Shown here piece by piece: positions 13,201 through 25,400 of a stretch of DNA of 64,000 nt; position 1 is the stretch's first letter; every line of letters starts with the position of its first letter. Both the position numbers and the translations under genes were made by a program. Under the pieces are notes generated by a model, which made no database searches, was not told the origin of the DNA, and saw nothing but the letters and a program-made list of their open reading frames with translations. Source of the DNA: Gyrodactylus bullatarudis (Eukaryota; Platyhelminthes; Monogenea; Gyrodactylidea; Gyrodactylidae); contig SSNU01000243.1 in the NCBI GenBank assembly GCA_012064415.1, positions 105,851 to 169,850 of the forward strand. The letters are read 5' to 3'.

Positions 13201-15655
13201 AACAACATCATCTCAAATATTGGCTACATTATGCTGGGAATATTATTTCTCTGTCTCACATTTAGGAGGTAATCGATTGTCAATTTTGATTTTCATCCTA
13301 GCATTACCCGTTCAATTTTGGGATTCCTCTCTTTTGAGCACGAATTTCTGATTAAATTAGTCCTATAATTCTTTCTAGACCTGATCACTCAAGCAGGAGA
13401 CTAGTTTTATTATGTCAAACACCTGTTTAGTTTAGCTGATCAAAAGTTGAGATCATGTCTAAGGTTATTTAAAATGGAGACATTCGATCATAATTATAAT
13501 TAACATTTTGAAGAAATATTTTCTTTTCCTCAGGGATATTATCCAACGCCGGAATCATCGGAATAGCAGACATCATCAAAAGGTTGGTTTAGATTCCCCA
13601 CATCATTTCCAATACCAAAAATTTAATAATAAGACAAATTCTTCTATTCAAGTTACAGACAAATAAAAAAGTAAAAAAAACTCCCTTTTCCCAATCCTCT
13701 CTAATTTGTTATGCTTCTTTTTCATCTCCCTCTTAGACTTCTTTATGAATGAATCAGATGAAAATTAAATAAATCTATCGATCAATAGATCATCTTGAAT
13801 TTCTCGATGATCAAATATTCCGATGATATATTTCAACTTGTAAAAAAATAAATTATCAAGTATTTCATTTATGCTACTAGCTGAAAGCATTTTATTGGTG
13901 AATACTCAAAATTTCTTCAAAAGAAATCGATAATTTCAACTCAGATTCTCTTAACACTCTTACCTGTTTCTCTCTCTTAACAGGAAGAGGGCATACCTCA
14001 ACACTATGGCCTCTATTACGCTATGGGAGCTGCTCTGTTGATGGAGGGGCTCATGTCAGGATGCTATCACATTTGTCCGTCGTTCTCTAATTTTCAATTC
14101 GGTAAATCAAAATTTATACTTTAGAATGATTTAAATTTTAATTAAATATTCCCATTCTTCAACAGACACTGCTTACATGTACATTTTGGCATTAATTCTC
14201 ATGTTGAAAATCTATCAAACTCGCCATCCTGATGTAAACGCATCTGCTCACAGTGCTTACATGGTCATGGCCATGGTGATCCTTCTCGGCTTCACAGGTG
14301 TCGTAAGTTTCCCCTTGACTGATGATGATTTTTTTCATTGTTCACCTTCTTTTTAATATTTAATTATTTGTATTTGTAGCGAAAAACATTATTGTTACAT
14401 TCAAGTTTTATTTCTTCAGTCTTATAGATTTTCTCCAGAAATAGGTATAAAGAAAAATACTTTTCGAAAGATATATTCATCTGGAGAATCATTATCAGAA
14501 GTTTATTAAAAATTACTTTTTCGAAATGTAAACTCACATATCTGTTTCATTTTGTTACTTTTCTGTAATTTTTAAAATCTTAATTGAATAATTGTAATAA
14601 TTCTGTTACAATTGAATTTTTTTCTTTCAGGTTTATGGAGGAGAAACTTTTTGGATTATTTTTACAATCGTTTTTCTTTTGATGAGTATTTGCTTGACAG
14701 CAGAAATCTACTATATGGGACAATGGAATTTTGGTAATTTCCTCTCAGGAAAAAATCTAATTAAATTCATAACTTTGTTGACACTTGAGAAGTCGATTTC
14801 AATATGAAATTACATTCTTGAGATCTTTAATTAATCAACTAAAATAGATCAACATAATTGTTTTCCTTTAGATATTTGTTTACCACGACGTTTGTATCAT
14901 CTAATTCGGACTGATGGACTAAGCTGTTTTCGTCCAATGTATCGGGAAAGAATGCTACTCCTACTCGTAGTCAATTGTGTCAATTGTGGTCTGTGAGTAG
15001 TGGTCATTTTTAAATAAAACTCATCAATGATGAATGAGTCATCATGACTTTGATTAGTAATATTCCACTAATTTTCTAGAGCTTCATATGGAAATTTTGC
15101 CAGACCGAAGGATTTCTCCTCCTATCTCCTCTCTCTTTTTCTGATCAACCTTCTCATGTATTTTGCGTTTTATATTGTCATGAAGGTAAGTCTGATTAAA
15201 TTTCCCTGACACATTCCTCCATGTATAACTGTAACTGAGAGTAATTTCAGCAATCTTGATATTTCATTCCATTTCTCATTGCAGCTAAGACATAATGAGA
15301 AGATTTTATTTCTCCCCTTGATCTATCTAATTGTTGCCAGTATATCCTGGGGATTTTCGTTGTATTTTTTCATCAATATGACAACATCATGGCAGGTGTC
15401 CCCGGCACAATCTAGAGCTTATAATAAAGCTTGTATTCTTTTTGACTTTTATGATACTCACGACGTTTGGCATTTCCTCTCCTCCATGTCAATGTTCTTT
15501 TCCTTCATGGTTAGTTTCCTTTTAAAAATATTATTATTGTTACTTGAAAGTAACTCGACATAATTATTGTTTTTTTTCTTTTAAAATTCAAGGGACTGAT
15601 GAATCTTGATGATGACATTATCAACATACCAAGAAGTGAAATATACGTATTTTAG
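7277..15655 (+). CDS. SIDT: SID-1/SIDT family dsRNA or lipid-linked transmembrane protein
   Basis: Exons by phase: 7277-7438, 7468-7989, 8071-8164, 8215-8283, 8347-8440, 8501-8526, 9273-9386, 10771-10998, 11552-11772, 12918-13058, 13120-13268, 13534-13582, 13984-14101, 14166-14302, 14631-14733, 14872-14992, 15080-15185, 15285-15509, 15593-15655; about 913 residues. SID-1 family proteins move dsRNA or act on lipids in membranes. An N-terminal hydrophobic signal precedes a beta-rich ectodomain (7468-8283), then TM1 (8347-8440), a long polar cytoplasmic loop (exons 8501-11772) and the multi-TM C-terminal half. Family hallmarks are [12 protein letters not shown] near 14070 and the HDVWHFLSS motif near 15460 that carry the CREST-type metal ligands, and the C-terminus ending EIYVF. 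The first intron would be only 29 nt. The 8501-8526 exon is 26 nt. The loop is longer than in human SIDT1. The join 11772 to 12918 is phase-compatible, but other donors in 11836-12162 could be used. Confidence 0.88.
11836..12162 (+). CDS. Candidate alternative last exon of the SIDT-like gene
   Basis: A good acceptor (aaaatgtag) at 11835 opens a phase-0 frame that continues the cytoplasmic loop for 108 codons to a TAA at 12162. An AATAAA lies at 12271-12276. The composition is polar (S, N, H, E), like the preceding loop exons. Used as a terminal exon it would give a protein with the ectodomain, one TM helix and a cytosolic tail, without the multi-TM channel-like half. Alternatively an internal donor (such as gtcagt at 11867, phase 0) makes part of it an ordinary internal exon. 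Confidence 0.45.
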   Translation, partial: KLDFSNNLIDVSSNLESSRYNNTHYYLKTALSQSNDSMHLEANLHPASESNFTCSQEKEPHCYLNGNNEIYDSVVKSTPFSHASYEIGHLDSSHKELFNRMNASLMRN

Positions 15656-17038
15656 CCAAGTATCAACAATAAGGAAATTACAATTATCATCATCATACAC
15701 AAATAAATAAGATAAACACAATTATGCCTGATATTCTATTTATTTTCATTGAACAATACAAAATCCTTTTTTTCCATCATTGCAATTCAACTCATTCGAG
15801 AAGCCAGCATCCAAAATATTTTATTACAGTATTAGCAATGCTAATTTAGCATTAAGAAAGGAAACACTTGAATTAAATAAAACTGCTAACGTTTTTAATT
15901 GCTGATACTTTTTGAAAAAAATAAATATTTTTTTAATGAAAATCATTCTTCCTTACTTCAACTAACAACCTAGTCGGAAATTCCAAAATCAAAAAAATAT
16001 TTTCTTCTTTACTCGTCTTTTCGATAGAGTTGATTCTGATTTAGGTTATAGAAAATAATTGGAGTTAATTTCAAAAGCAAAAATATTATTTCCTATTGAT
16101 TTTTCAATGAGATCTTTGCCAATTATTATAGCCAGCACCCTCAGAAATAATAATTCTCATAATTGATGGTTATACTTACAAATAAACTCATTGGATTTTA
16201 GTAGTAGACTCCTACTAAGTTTTAATTTTGCATTTTCCCATCTCAAAGTTATAATAATTGCTTAAAATTACTGGGTTGGAAATCGAAGTTTTTGTGCTCA
16301 ATCATGCGCAAGGCATGAGTATATATTCACGCAAGTGAAAGCATTCTATTTTTAACATCCCAATAAGCTTCATAGAGATCAGTGTAATGAACAAGCTTGA
16401 CTACTTTTTTCGAAAATAATATTTAAACGAATTAGATTTTTGAAAATGTTTAATTAATGCCCATGTTGTTTCCAATGGCTACTTGTCCTATTTTTAATGA
16501 AAAAGCACTTTTATTTTCAAAATCCTTAGTCAATTCAAAAGAAAAGTTATAAATCAGAGTTTCACATCAATATTAGAAATGTATGGAATTTTAGAAGTTT
16601 TTTTGAAAATTCAATGCTATTCCTGATCAGATTTTGGTGCAGAATCCAATACTTTTAGGGCTTACAAAAATACCATAAATTTTATTCTCTATAATCAATG
16701 ATTCGATACCATATTATATTTGAAAATTGAAAAAAAATCCATTTTGATATGATTTCCGGTGACAGATAAATTCATTTCTTTTTGGCTGACACTATTACTG
16801 ACCGAAAGAGAGACATCACAAAATCAGGACTATATTATTCAGTTGTCAATGAGCACATGAACAACTTCAGTTAGCAAATGAAAAGAAAGATTTCATATCA
16901 TCATTACTGACAGTTGTGCAAATCAAAGTTTTATATGATAATTCCTCGGAGACAAAAATCTCTCGTACGTATTTTCAGGATAATATAAAAATGAGATGAA
17001 ATTGTTACTTCTCATCGGAAAAAGAACATCTCTCAATA
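15656..17038. other. Intergenic region between SIDT-like and rhodanese genes
   Basis: An AATAAA at 15702-15707 is a likely poly(A) signal for the SIDT-like gene. The rest is AT-rich with no supportable exon. Confidence 0.55.
16984..16990 (+). promoter_or_regulatory. Candidate TATA box for the first rhodanese gene
   Basis: TATAAAA lies 49 nt before the ATG at 17039, a suitable distance for a TATA box with a very short 5' UTR. Such words are common in AT-rich DNA, so support is weak. Confidence 0.3.
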
Positions 17039-17451
17039 ATGACAAAGATTAGCGTTGAAGACTTGAAGAAGAAGCTTGCATCAGTTCCAAAGCCTCTTTT
17101 GATCGATCTAAGAGATAAGAAATCCTTCGATAGTGGTGCCATCGAATGGTCTATAAATGTTCCTTGTATGCTTTTACTAATGATTCATCTCTTATTTTTT
17201 AGTAAGCGAAGTCCAGAAAGCATTCCTCTCAACAAACTTGGTATTTCAATCAAACTACAATGTTGGAAAGCCTGAAAAGCCAACTGAAAACTTGATCCTC
17301 TACTGCTCTGATGGTAAGGACAGTGAAAACGCTCTGGAAATCATTAAAGAAATTGGTTATGTAAAGTAAGAAGATGAACTTGTCAATAACTTCAACTTTT
17401 AGTGCTAAAATTCTCGATGGGGGCTACGCCAAATGGGATGAATCAAAATAA
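17039..17451 (+). CDS. Single-domain rhodanese-like protein
   Basis: Exons 17039-17165, 17203-17365 and 17403-17451 add up to 112 residues in one rhodanese fold. Both introns are 37 nt. Rhodaneses move sulfane sulfur using a cysteine in a loop of form C-x-x-G-x-R. Here an N-terminal LLIDLRD strand is followed by GAIEWSINVPLSE, the loop CSDGKDS, and a C-terminal DGGYAKWDE, all in canonical order. The cysteine is present but the usual loop arginine is replaced by aspartate, so anion or persulfide binding may differ from classical TSTD1-type enzymes. It stands head-to-head with two rhodanese paralogues on the opposite strand. The stop TAA at 17449-17451 lies inside an AATAAA (17447-17452). Confidence 0.85.
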
Positions 17452-18579
17452 ACGTCATGGAAAATTTCTACTACAACGCTTCTAGCTATGAATAAATAAT
17501 CCTTATTACAGATTACTAAAAAGATATCTTTTAAACTTTACTTAACCCTTAGAGTGCCAGAGAATTTATTTTTCCACGACTCACATTCAATCTCTATCAT
17601 TTTGATTGATGAATACAATTATTATGGATCTACTCTGGTTAGATTCTACAGTCGTTTTAACGCAATTATTTTTAGTTCAGGAGTTGTCGATAAAAATTTG
17701 ACTCAATATTTGATCCAGAAGTCGGCTATCTTTGAAGCTTGAGCTGATAGAGTTCAGGCAGTTGCATAATTGCTCTTACTTTTCATCTATGACCCTGGGA
17801 TTTTCAAAAATAATTTTAATTTTTTGAAAAAATCAACTTCCTTTGAATTATTAGATTTCCTATAGAATGGGTGGACCAGTAGCAAGGTTTTTTAGATAAA
17901 ATTGAAGAGAGTTCAGATTAAATGCGACTCATCCAATGAAGAAGGTACTTGACTTTCTCAGTATCAAAACGTCTGTAAGAAGCTTTGGCAAAAGGTTGAT
18001 TATATTCTAATTAAATCTAATTTTAATACTATTTATTCAGATTCCATCCGATCAAAACAATTCTCAGAGTGTATGAAAGGTCGAAAATTTTTCATACTTG
18101 TCTAAAATTTATTTGACTATCCCATAAAAAGATGTTGCTAACGTAATAAGTCATCATTGATGAGAAATCACATTTATGTCGTTGAGTGAATAATTGAGAT
18201 GAAGATTAGAAAATCAATACTCTTCAGTTGGATGGTAACTCTTAGTGCAAGCTCCTTTGCTTAGAAACTTATATTTATAGTAGCAATATATTTCTTATGT
18301 CGTATCAGCTTATTTTCATACAAAAATTTAATAAAAATAATAAAGAATCAATCAAGTTTAACCTTTATGTTTCAACAATATTTGTGAAGAAAAAAACTAA
18401 TGTAAAATTAATCTAATTTGAAATAGAGATTGGCTAGATTGTGATTTTGGACCCTTAAGAAAGTTTATAATGAGTTGGAATTAACTAGGTTGTTACTTTC
18501 AGATTTTTACAGATTAAGATTCCTTCAAATTCAAAATAAATTTATTATTATATCACGGAAATACTCAAAATTTAACACG
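17452..18579. other. Intergenic region containing a MITE-like repeat
   Basis: Holds the dispersed repeat at 17542-17877 and no supportable gene. The open frame at 17554-17742 lies wholly within the repeat and is not considered real. Confidence 0.55.
17542..17877. mobile_element. MITE-like dispersed repeat, copy 1 (piggyBac-like end)
   Basis: Shares many long blocks with 48655-49053 in the same orientation, for example the words for gttttaacgcaattattttt, gatagagttcaggca, atctatgaccc and gaatgggtgg. Its left edge is TTAA followed by CCCTTAGAGTGCC. That is the shape of a piggyBac-type end, with a TTAA target site and a CCCTT terminus. No transposase is encoded. The right edge is not clear. Confidence 0.5.
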
Positions 18580-18580
18580 T

Positions 18581-18944
18581 TTATTTTGCTATCCAGCTGT
18601 CATATCCTCCCTTTATTGAAATTGGTCTGAAGAAAATAATCGAAAAAATGAACTTACTTCCAACCCAACTCTACGAGAATATCTCTAGCCTTAGAACTCC
18701 GGACACCACCCTTGCACATTGTGAATAAATGGTCACAATCTTTTGGGGGACGTTCAAAGCCAAATTTTGTCTTGAAACATTCTTCGTCTAAAAGAAAAGC
18801 ATCTTTGATTTTTGATAATTCAATATGCTTTGAGCCTTCTATAGTTCCTAATTCTACTTCATCGTCTCGACGAACATCAATGACAATGACTGGCTTATTT
18901 GCTGCGAAACGTTCTTTCAATTCCCTTTTTTCAATTTCAGCCAT
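18581..18944 (-). CDS. Single-domain rhodanese-like protein (paralogue 2)
   Basis: Exon 1 is 18944-18658 (287 nt) and exon 2 is 18626-18581 (46 nt), separated by a 31-nt intron; 110 residues. Order: VIVIDVRRDDEV strand, GTIEGSKHIELS, the catalytic loop CKGGVRS with cysteine and arginine of the C-x-G-G-x-R type, and GGYDSW at the C-terminus. This is a complete, probably active sulfurtransferase domain. An in-frame upstream ATG at 18980 would add 12 residues, but the start at 18944 matches the paralogue. Exon 1 length and intron phase are identical to the neighbour at 19106-19486, indicating tandem duplication. The minus-strand AATAAA (18585-18580) overlaps the stop codon. Confidence 0.88.
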
Positions 18945-19105
18945 GATGATTTTTGTAAGGCTTACATAAAAACAAAACATTTTATTTTCTCATTGAGCCA
19001 ATCAGAGAAAAGATCACACAGTAACCAATGAAATTGATTTATTTATTTTGAATAAGATGCTTGAATGCATACGATGCATTCTCCAAACGAGTAAAAAGGT
19101 CTTAT

Positions 19106-19486
19106 TTAAGAGAGAACACAATAGCTGCTTGCGTTCCAATCCATGAAGCCTCCTTTTATAGAAATAGGTCTAAAAGAGTTATGGGAAAATTGATCTTACT
19201 TCCACCCCAAATCCAAAAGTTCATCTCTTGCCTTTGCACTCCGAATTCCACTTCTACAAAGCGTATAGAATTCAGAATTCTTTTTCGGTCGATCGAATCC
19301 ATAGTTTCTCTTGAATTCTTCTTCAGTCAATGTATTGAAAGCTTCTCTTAGATTTGTTAGTTCGATATGTTTAGCTCCGTCAATTGTGCCTCGCTGAAAC
19401 TCGGAAAGTGTCCGGACATCAATTATTGTAAAGGGCTGTCCAGATGAGATAATACTTTGTAATTCCACTTTGGATATTTCACCCAT
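19106..19486 (-). CDS. Single-domain rhodanese-like protein (paralogue 3)
   Basis: Exon 1 is 19486-19200 (287 nt) and exon 2 is 19169-19106 (64 nt), with a 30-nt intron in the same position and phase as in the adjacent paralogue; 116 residues. Features are TIIDVRTLSEF, GTIDGAKHIELT, the loop CRSGIRS with the active cysteine and arginine, and GGFMDW near the C-terminus, followed by a short extra tail that the neighbour lacks. The start ATG at 19486 aligns with the paralogue start at 18944. The proteins are clearly related but diverged, so the duplication is not recent. Confidence 0.87.
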
Positions 19487-20499
19487 GAATGTGAAAAGTT
19501 GGTGAAACTCTGCTCCCTATAGTTAAGTGATCAACGAATCAGAACTAGGATAAAGATATACCCAATAGACTGAAGAAAATCGATAATCTACACGAATGTA
19601 TCACATGACAAGTGAGGCTTGTAATGCTTTGTAACATATAAATCATATCAAATCCTATCATAATTGAATTTATTATATATTTTTCTTTTGAAATGAGGTT
19701 AAATTCAGTTTATAAGACCTAGATAAATCCAGGGCTAGAGTATTCTTGAACTTCATCTTCAATTGATTCCAATATCATATAATTACTTGAGAGTAGATAT
19801 ACAAATTTAATTTTAAAATGTGTTTAAAGATTCCCTGTAACATAAATTTAGTTTTCCTATTGCTCCAGAATTGAAATTAAAAAATGTTCTCAGATATTTT
19901 ATTAACGATATCTGATTACGAAGGCTCAAAAAAAATTTTCAATGACTATTTTAAAAAAAAATGTCTATATAATTCAACTTATTTTTATTCGTTGAAGCGT
20001 TGCACAATGCGCGTTTCATATATCTAAGGTGATAAGCTCTTTTTTGCGTCATGTAAAAAAGTGCCTAGATAAAATTTTCAGTAGTTTAGTCATATGTATA
20101 TTTCCAACACTGTAGATCGGGTCTTCGTCAGCTTGAGATGTGAAAGTTTATCAAATCGAGTTTAATTTCCAAATTGTGAATGATAAATGTTGAAAAATCA
20201 ATATTACGTACTACGTTGATGTAAAAAGATTTTATGGGAAATTTGAAATCTTCCTCAATAAAATCTGTACTTCCTTTGCTGCCTAGCTAATTTCTATTCA
20301 AATTGATAAAGAGCGTATTTCTCCCAACTAATAATTACAATTAGATGGATTTAAATCATCCTAATGCACAAGAACGAAGAATTCTTTTTTTCATTTTGCA
20401 TGAAAATAAGAGGGAAATTTCCCATTGGCTACCCCACCAGATTGGTTAATGGATAGAATAGAAAAAAAGAGGATGATTTAAGGATATTCTCAGACTTGA
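19487..20499. other. Intergenic, AT-rich
   Basis: No gene supported. A possible splice acceptor (ttctcag) lies just before the next ATG, at about 20492, and could mean a non-coding first exon or a trans-splice site for the stress-protein gene. Confidence 0.5.
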
Positions 20500-20976
20500 A
20501 TGATGCTAATCTTGAACAGATCCGGATGTACACGCAGTATTGTAATCCCGTTGGATTTCCACAATGACCTAAATGACAATTTTCAATTCTATCTTGATAA
20601 TGCCAGCAAACCTGATGACTTTGTACAAATAATATACATAATCGAGCCAAGATTATCTAATCTAACCATTGGTGTGTCAGCTGAGGCAATATCGAATCTT
20701 GTATTTCATCAATACGAGAATGAATATCTTATTGCTAGACAGACTGGCTCGAAACTTTTGGCCGAATTGAAAGATAGAAACATTCGTGGGGATTTTCAAA
20801 TACACTTTGGCTCGAAACCGGGACCATATATCTGTGAAATTGTGAAGGAGTTAAACTTTGAAATAATCTTCCTCAGCGTCAAGAGATCCTCCAATAAATG
20901 GAACAAGAATTTCTCTCCATACCAGGAATACATCATCCATCATGCTGGGATCCCAATAACAATTATCTCTTCTTGA
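20500..20976 (+). CDS. Universal stress protein (UspA-like) domain protein
   Basis: A single exon of 158 codons. It has the UspA fold signature: an N-terminal strand with charged turn (SIVIPLDFHND), VQIIYIIEP, a central helix ending ELKDRNI, then GSKPGPYICEIVKEL, IIFLSVKRSSNK and a C-terminal YIIHHAGIPITII. In ATP-binding members the loop before the last helix carries G-x2-G-x9-G-S/T; here the equivalent stretch lacks those glycines, which suggests a non-ATP-binding type. The family is common in flatworms and cnidarians and absent from many other animals. ATG codons at 20500 and 20503 are alternatives. AATAAA at 20999-21004 follows the stop closely. Confidence 0.8.
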   Translation: MMLILNRSGCTRSIVIPLDFHNDLNDNFQFYLDNASKPDDFVQIIYIIEPRLSNLTIGVSAEAISNLVFHQYENEYLIARQTGSKLLAELKDRNIRGDFQIHFGSKPGPYICEIVKELNFEIIFLSVKRSSNKWNKNFSPYQEYIIHHAGIPITIISS

Positions 20977-22427
20977 TAGCAATATTTATTTGTATATGAA
21001 TAAAAAAGTTATTTTTCTAACACAATCATCTCAGATTTGGAGAATTTCCGAAAAATCAATAGGGAAAAATTTCCCTCAAGCGACTGTATTCTCGATTGCA
21101 ATATTCATTTAAAGGAAAATATATATATACTGAAATCTTCTTCTTTTATGCTTTTTAAATAATGCAATTCATATCTTTTAATTAATTTTTTTTCCAATAC
21201 ATAGTTCAGAATAAAGGATTTTGGATTATTTTCTATTTTTGTTTTCTCAGTATTTCCTCTCGTATTAAGACTTGTCTCAAGCAAATTTATCGATTATTCC
21301 AAAAGAAAATAGAAAGGCTTTCTTTCTACATGAACAGATTGTTTTGCCTACTTGTAGATATTCTTTAAGTACCTCTGTGATTTAGCACAAAAACACAATA
21401 GGTTGTCATATGCCAAGGCTATTTATAAAGTTGTTATACAATCTTAAAACCGTAGATATGATTTCCATATGAATCTCCAAGAGTTTAGCCTTATTTTAAT
21501 GTCATACTGGAGAGAAAAGATTGAAATTTTTGCCTCTAAGAAGAAATCCTTTACCTTGTAATCATAAATTTCCTTCTGTTATCCTGTTCAAAATCAAAAT
21601 TAATCTATTTCTCCTTACAGTAACATCAGAGTGGAAGATATCATTCCAATTGAAGAAAGTGTTATTTCATGTAGGAGTATTCCTATCTTGACGTGAGAGC
21701 TTTTCCCCTGTATGAAATAAATTTTCTAGTTTATTTCAAGTGATGATTGAAAAAACAAAATATTTTATTATCTCCCAATTTTTCATCTAAAATCAATACT
21801 TTTTTGCTTGATTACAGCGTAGTAGTTACCATCCTTTTTTATAAAAGTAACTTTTCAAAAATTGAGGGGCAATTTATTTCTTACAAATTGTGATTGAAAA
21901 CTAATGCTTTAGATGGTAAAAATTAGAGTTTATTCTGCCGTTTCATCATGAAACTTTCATGACAGTTGATAATCTCACTCGTTCTCATCGAGATCAAAAT
22001 CCAAGCAAGCAAATTATAACAATAATTATTGGAATTCTCCCCATTACATTTATTAGAAGATCCCCAGAATATAAGGTTGATTTAAAAAGCATGTTCATAG
22101 ACCAAATTACTTAAATTATACTAAGAATATTTAAAATAAGTCTTGTCGCAAATATTAATATGATTGAAATGTAGTCATAATTTTCATTGTGGTTCATAGT
22201 AAATCACGTATTATAATCCCTCATGATCGATACGTTGCATGTGTGGGAGAATAACCATTGTTTCCCCCCAACAAAAGAAATATTCTAAATCAACCAGAAT
22301 TGAGCCCGCATCTCAACTTAAATAGAAATTATGGTGATATAAAAATATTAACAAATTTTTATAAGGGGTGCTGAGAGAAATACAAAATCTGAGCAATTTT
22401 TCCTAGACAATTGCAGCTTATTAAAAA
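20977..22427. other. Intergenic region before the giant secreted-protein gene
   Basis: No exon is supported. It contains AT-rich sequence and TATA-like words close to the downstream gene. Confidence 0.5.
22338..22365 (+). promoter_or_regulatory. Candidate TATA elements of the giant gene
   Basis: TATAAAA at 22338-22344 and TTTATAAG at 22358-22365 lie 63-90 nt upstream of the ATG at 22428. Either could set a start site with a short leader. Evidence is positional only. Confidence 0.25.
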
Positions 22428-25400
22428 ATGAAGTTGAAATATTCAATTTTGGTAAGAGATCACAAATTTAAAATATCTCAAAATCTTATTCAATTAATTA
22501 TATTTTTACAGAATCTTTCAATATTTTTATTATTCATATATAATACCGTGTCAGTCAGTTGTCCCAGAGCAAAAGTACATCGGTAAGTATCTTGTAATTT
22601 TATTCCTCTATGCTACTACTCTGCAAATGTACACAGATTCCATAAAATCTAGATGAAATTCTCAAAGCTCAGATGTCCATCTCATTAAGCTTCATCATTG
22701 AAAAGGAGAAAAGAATATAAAATTAATGTATTCCTATGGAAATTGGTACTACACTATAAGGAATAATTGAAAAATAGGAATAAGAAAGTTACCAAAAATA
22801 AATATATCATTTCCCATTGTCAAGAGAAGTTTAACTTTTTCGTGATTAAGTAAACTTTATGAAATTTTCCCTCTTTCAACAACATAAATAGAATTTCTGG
22901 AGTATATTCGAAGCTATGTGAATCTCACTCATTATACATTATTTGTTTTAATTAAAAAATCTTTGTATTTCCTATATTTCCAAAGAACCGAATGTAACAA
23001 AGGACAACTGATTGAAACAACAACATATTTTGCCCAGAATGCAGAGGGAGTTTGTGTTGAAAAGACTCAAACGCTATATAAACCATGTTCCTTATTACCA
23101 GGGGAACATTTTTGTCGATGTTCAGTAGTCGGTGATCCACATTATCGTACATTTAATGGGGATTTAATTCATTATTTTGGCAACTGTACATATTCACTCG
23201 CAGAATCTCTGAATGAAAATAACAATTGTTCATTCAAAGTCCGAGGGAAAAATGAACATCGTAATGGTAACCTTAATGTTACCTATCTCAGATACATGAC
23301 AGTTGAAATGCATGGGAAAAAGGTGACACTCCATCAGTTCAAGCGTGTCTTTGTGAGTTTATTTCGATGCTTGAAGTACCTACTTTTAAATAGAAAATAG
23401 CTTCTTTTACATGATGTAATTTAAAGTCTTTTACTCTGAACTGAATTCAGACTTTTATTCTTAGATTGATGGCATTATTGCAAATTTACCAGTAGAAGTT
23501 GAAGGTGATGTCCAGATTTTCCTTTCTGGTAACATGGTTCAGTTGGTCTCACAAAAGTGTGGTGTCCAAGTGAGCTTTGATGGGGAGTCTAATGGTTATA
23601 TCATGATCAGCAAAGAATATGCCGGTAAAATGAAAGGCATGTGTGGCGATTGTGTAAAGGGTCACTCAGATTTCACGTAATTATTATAAATCTATTCTCA
23701 TATTTTCATCTATTAGGTTATTTTAACCAAAACTTGTTCTTTAATAAGATTTTGGAACTATAATTTGATAAAAAAGTTCTCAAAATTTAATCAGATTAAA
23801 ATTTTTTTTAAATTAGTACAAAAGATGGTGTCGATGTTAGTTCAGATCCCAACAAAATGAATTTAGTCGGCAACAGTTACATTGTAGAATCTGTTGGTCA
23901 TGGTGCTTTCGCCTGCACACCCCCACCAGATCTTCCAAAGTCTTTCTGTACACCTTATCAGTTGGAAAAATTAGTCAAGCCGAAAAATCAGTGTGGTGCT
24001 TTACTTGATAAGAGTGGTATGTTTTGAAGAAAAAAAATTTTAATTTTTGATGAAAACATTCGAATTTAGGTCCATTCGCAAAGTGCATAGACAAGGTTAA
24101 AGCTCAACAACTATTTGATTCTTGTGAGATTGATATTTGCGCCAATGCTAATAATGTTAAAGATATGCAAAAAGCTCGTTGTGAAATATTCCAGGTGAGT
24201 TGCTTATGAGAGATCCATATCGAAAGTTTACAATTTTTATCTTAGGCAATGGAAGAATCATGTGCTATGCATGATGTGACAGGATTAAATTGGAGAGCTG
24301 AACTTAAATGTCCTCTTGCCTGTGGCACAAACAAAGTTTACCAGGCTAATATGAATCCGTGTCCAAAAACTTGTGAGAATCACTTTTTTGGAACACGCAA
24401 GCAGTGTTATGATCTGCCAAATCGGGAAGGATGTGAGTGTAAACCTGGTTACCTTCTCGACGGTATGTTATGCGTGAAGCCAAGCCAATGTGCTTGCTTA
24501 GAAGGTTGTCGAGACACAGCAGATAAATCAGATTGTGATAAGTGGGTCGCTGAAGGTAAATGTAAAAAGTTTCCTCGTCTTATGCAGCATGTCTGTCGGG
24601 CTTCTTGTAAATTCTGTAAAAAAGAAGGTAAATTCGAAAATCACTGTAAAATTTCATTAATAACCAAAACTTTTCTTACTAGTGAGAGATCTTTGTGTGG
24701 ATCGAATTAGTACCGAAAGGTGTGAGCAATACCGACATGAAGGCAAGTGTAAAGATAAATTCTACAAGATGGCTTGCGGCCTTACTTGCCACCCTTTCAC
24801 TTGTCGTGAGTTCACATAAGCAAAATTCTACTAAATATGAGTTATATATATATATTTTTTAAATTTAGCTTGCAAGCAGCCATCTCTCACAGAATCCCCT
24901 TGTGACAAAGTTCACATGGTCAAGAAGGTCACACAGACTCTATGGCGTCGAAAGCATGGTCAGTGTGTTCCAGATACTGAATCTGCTGTACTTCCATGTG
25001 GCAGTAAGTTTAGAAAATATAATAAAGTATTTTAAGTCAAATGACATGGTGAATTTTTCCAGGATGCGGTGGAAAGGTTTCAGTCAAAATGGATGAATGT
25101 GATGTATGTCATGGAACACAAAAGAGGATTGAGAAATGGACAAAGCGAGAAGGCAATCTCTGCATGCAGGAACACAGAGAGTCTATGGCCATTTGCCAAA
25201 AATGTCAACAAGATAAGAAAGAATTTCGTCGTTGTATAAACAATGATCAAGAAGAAATCACAATTATCTGGTATGATGCAATTCATTGTAAGGAATGCAA
25301 GAAGAGGACCAAGAAGGTTAGAAATCCTATCATCTGTAAGAAGCAAGAGTACCGTGATAAATGTCAGAAAGACCATTGCTACGTACGAGTCTCAAAGATT

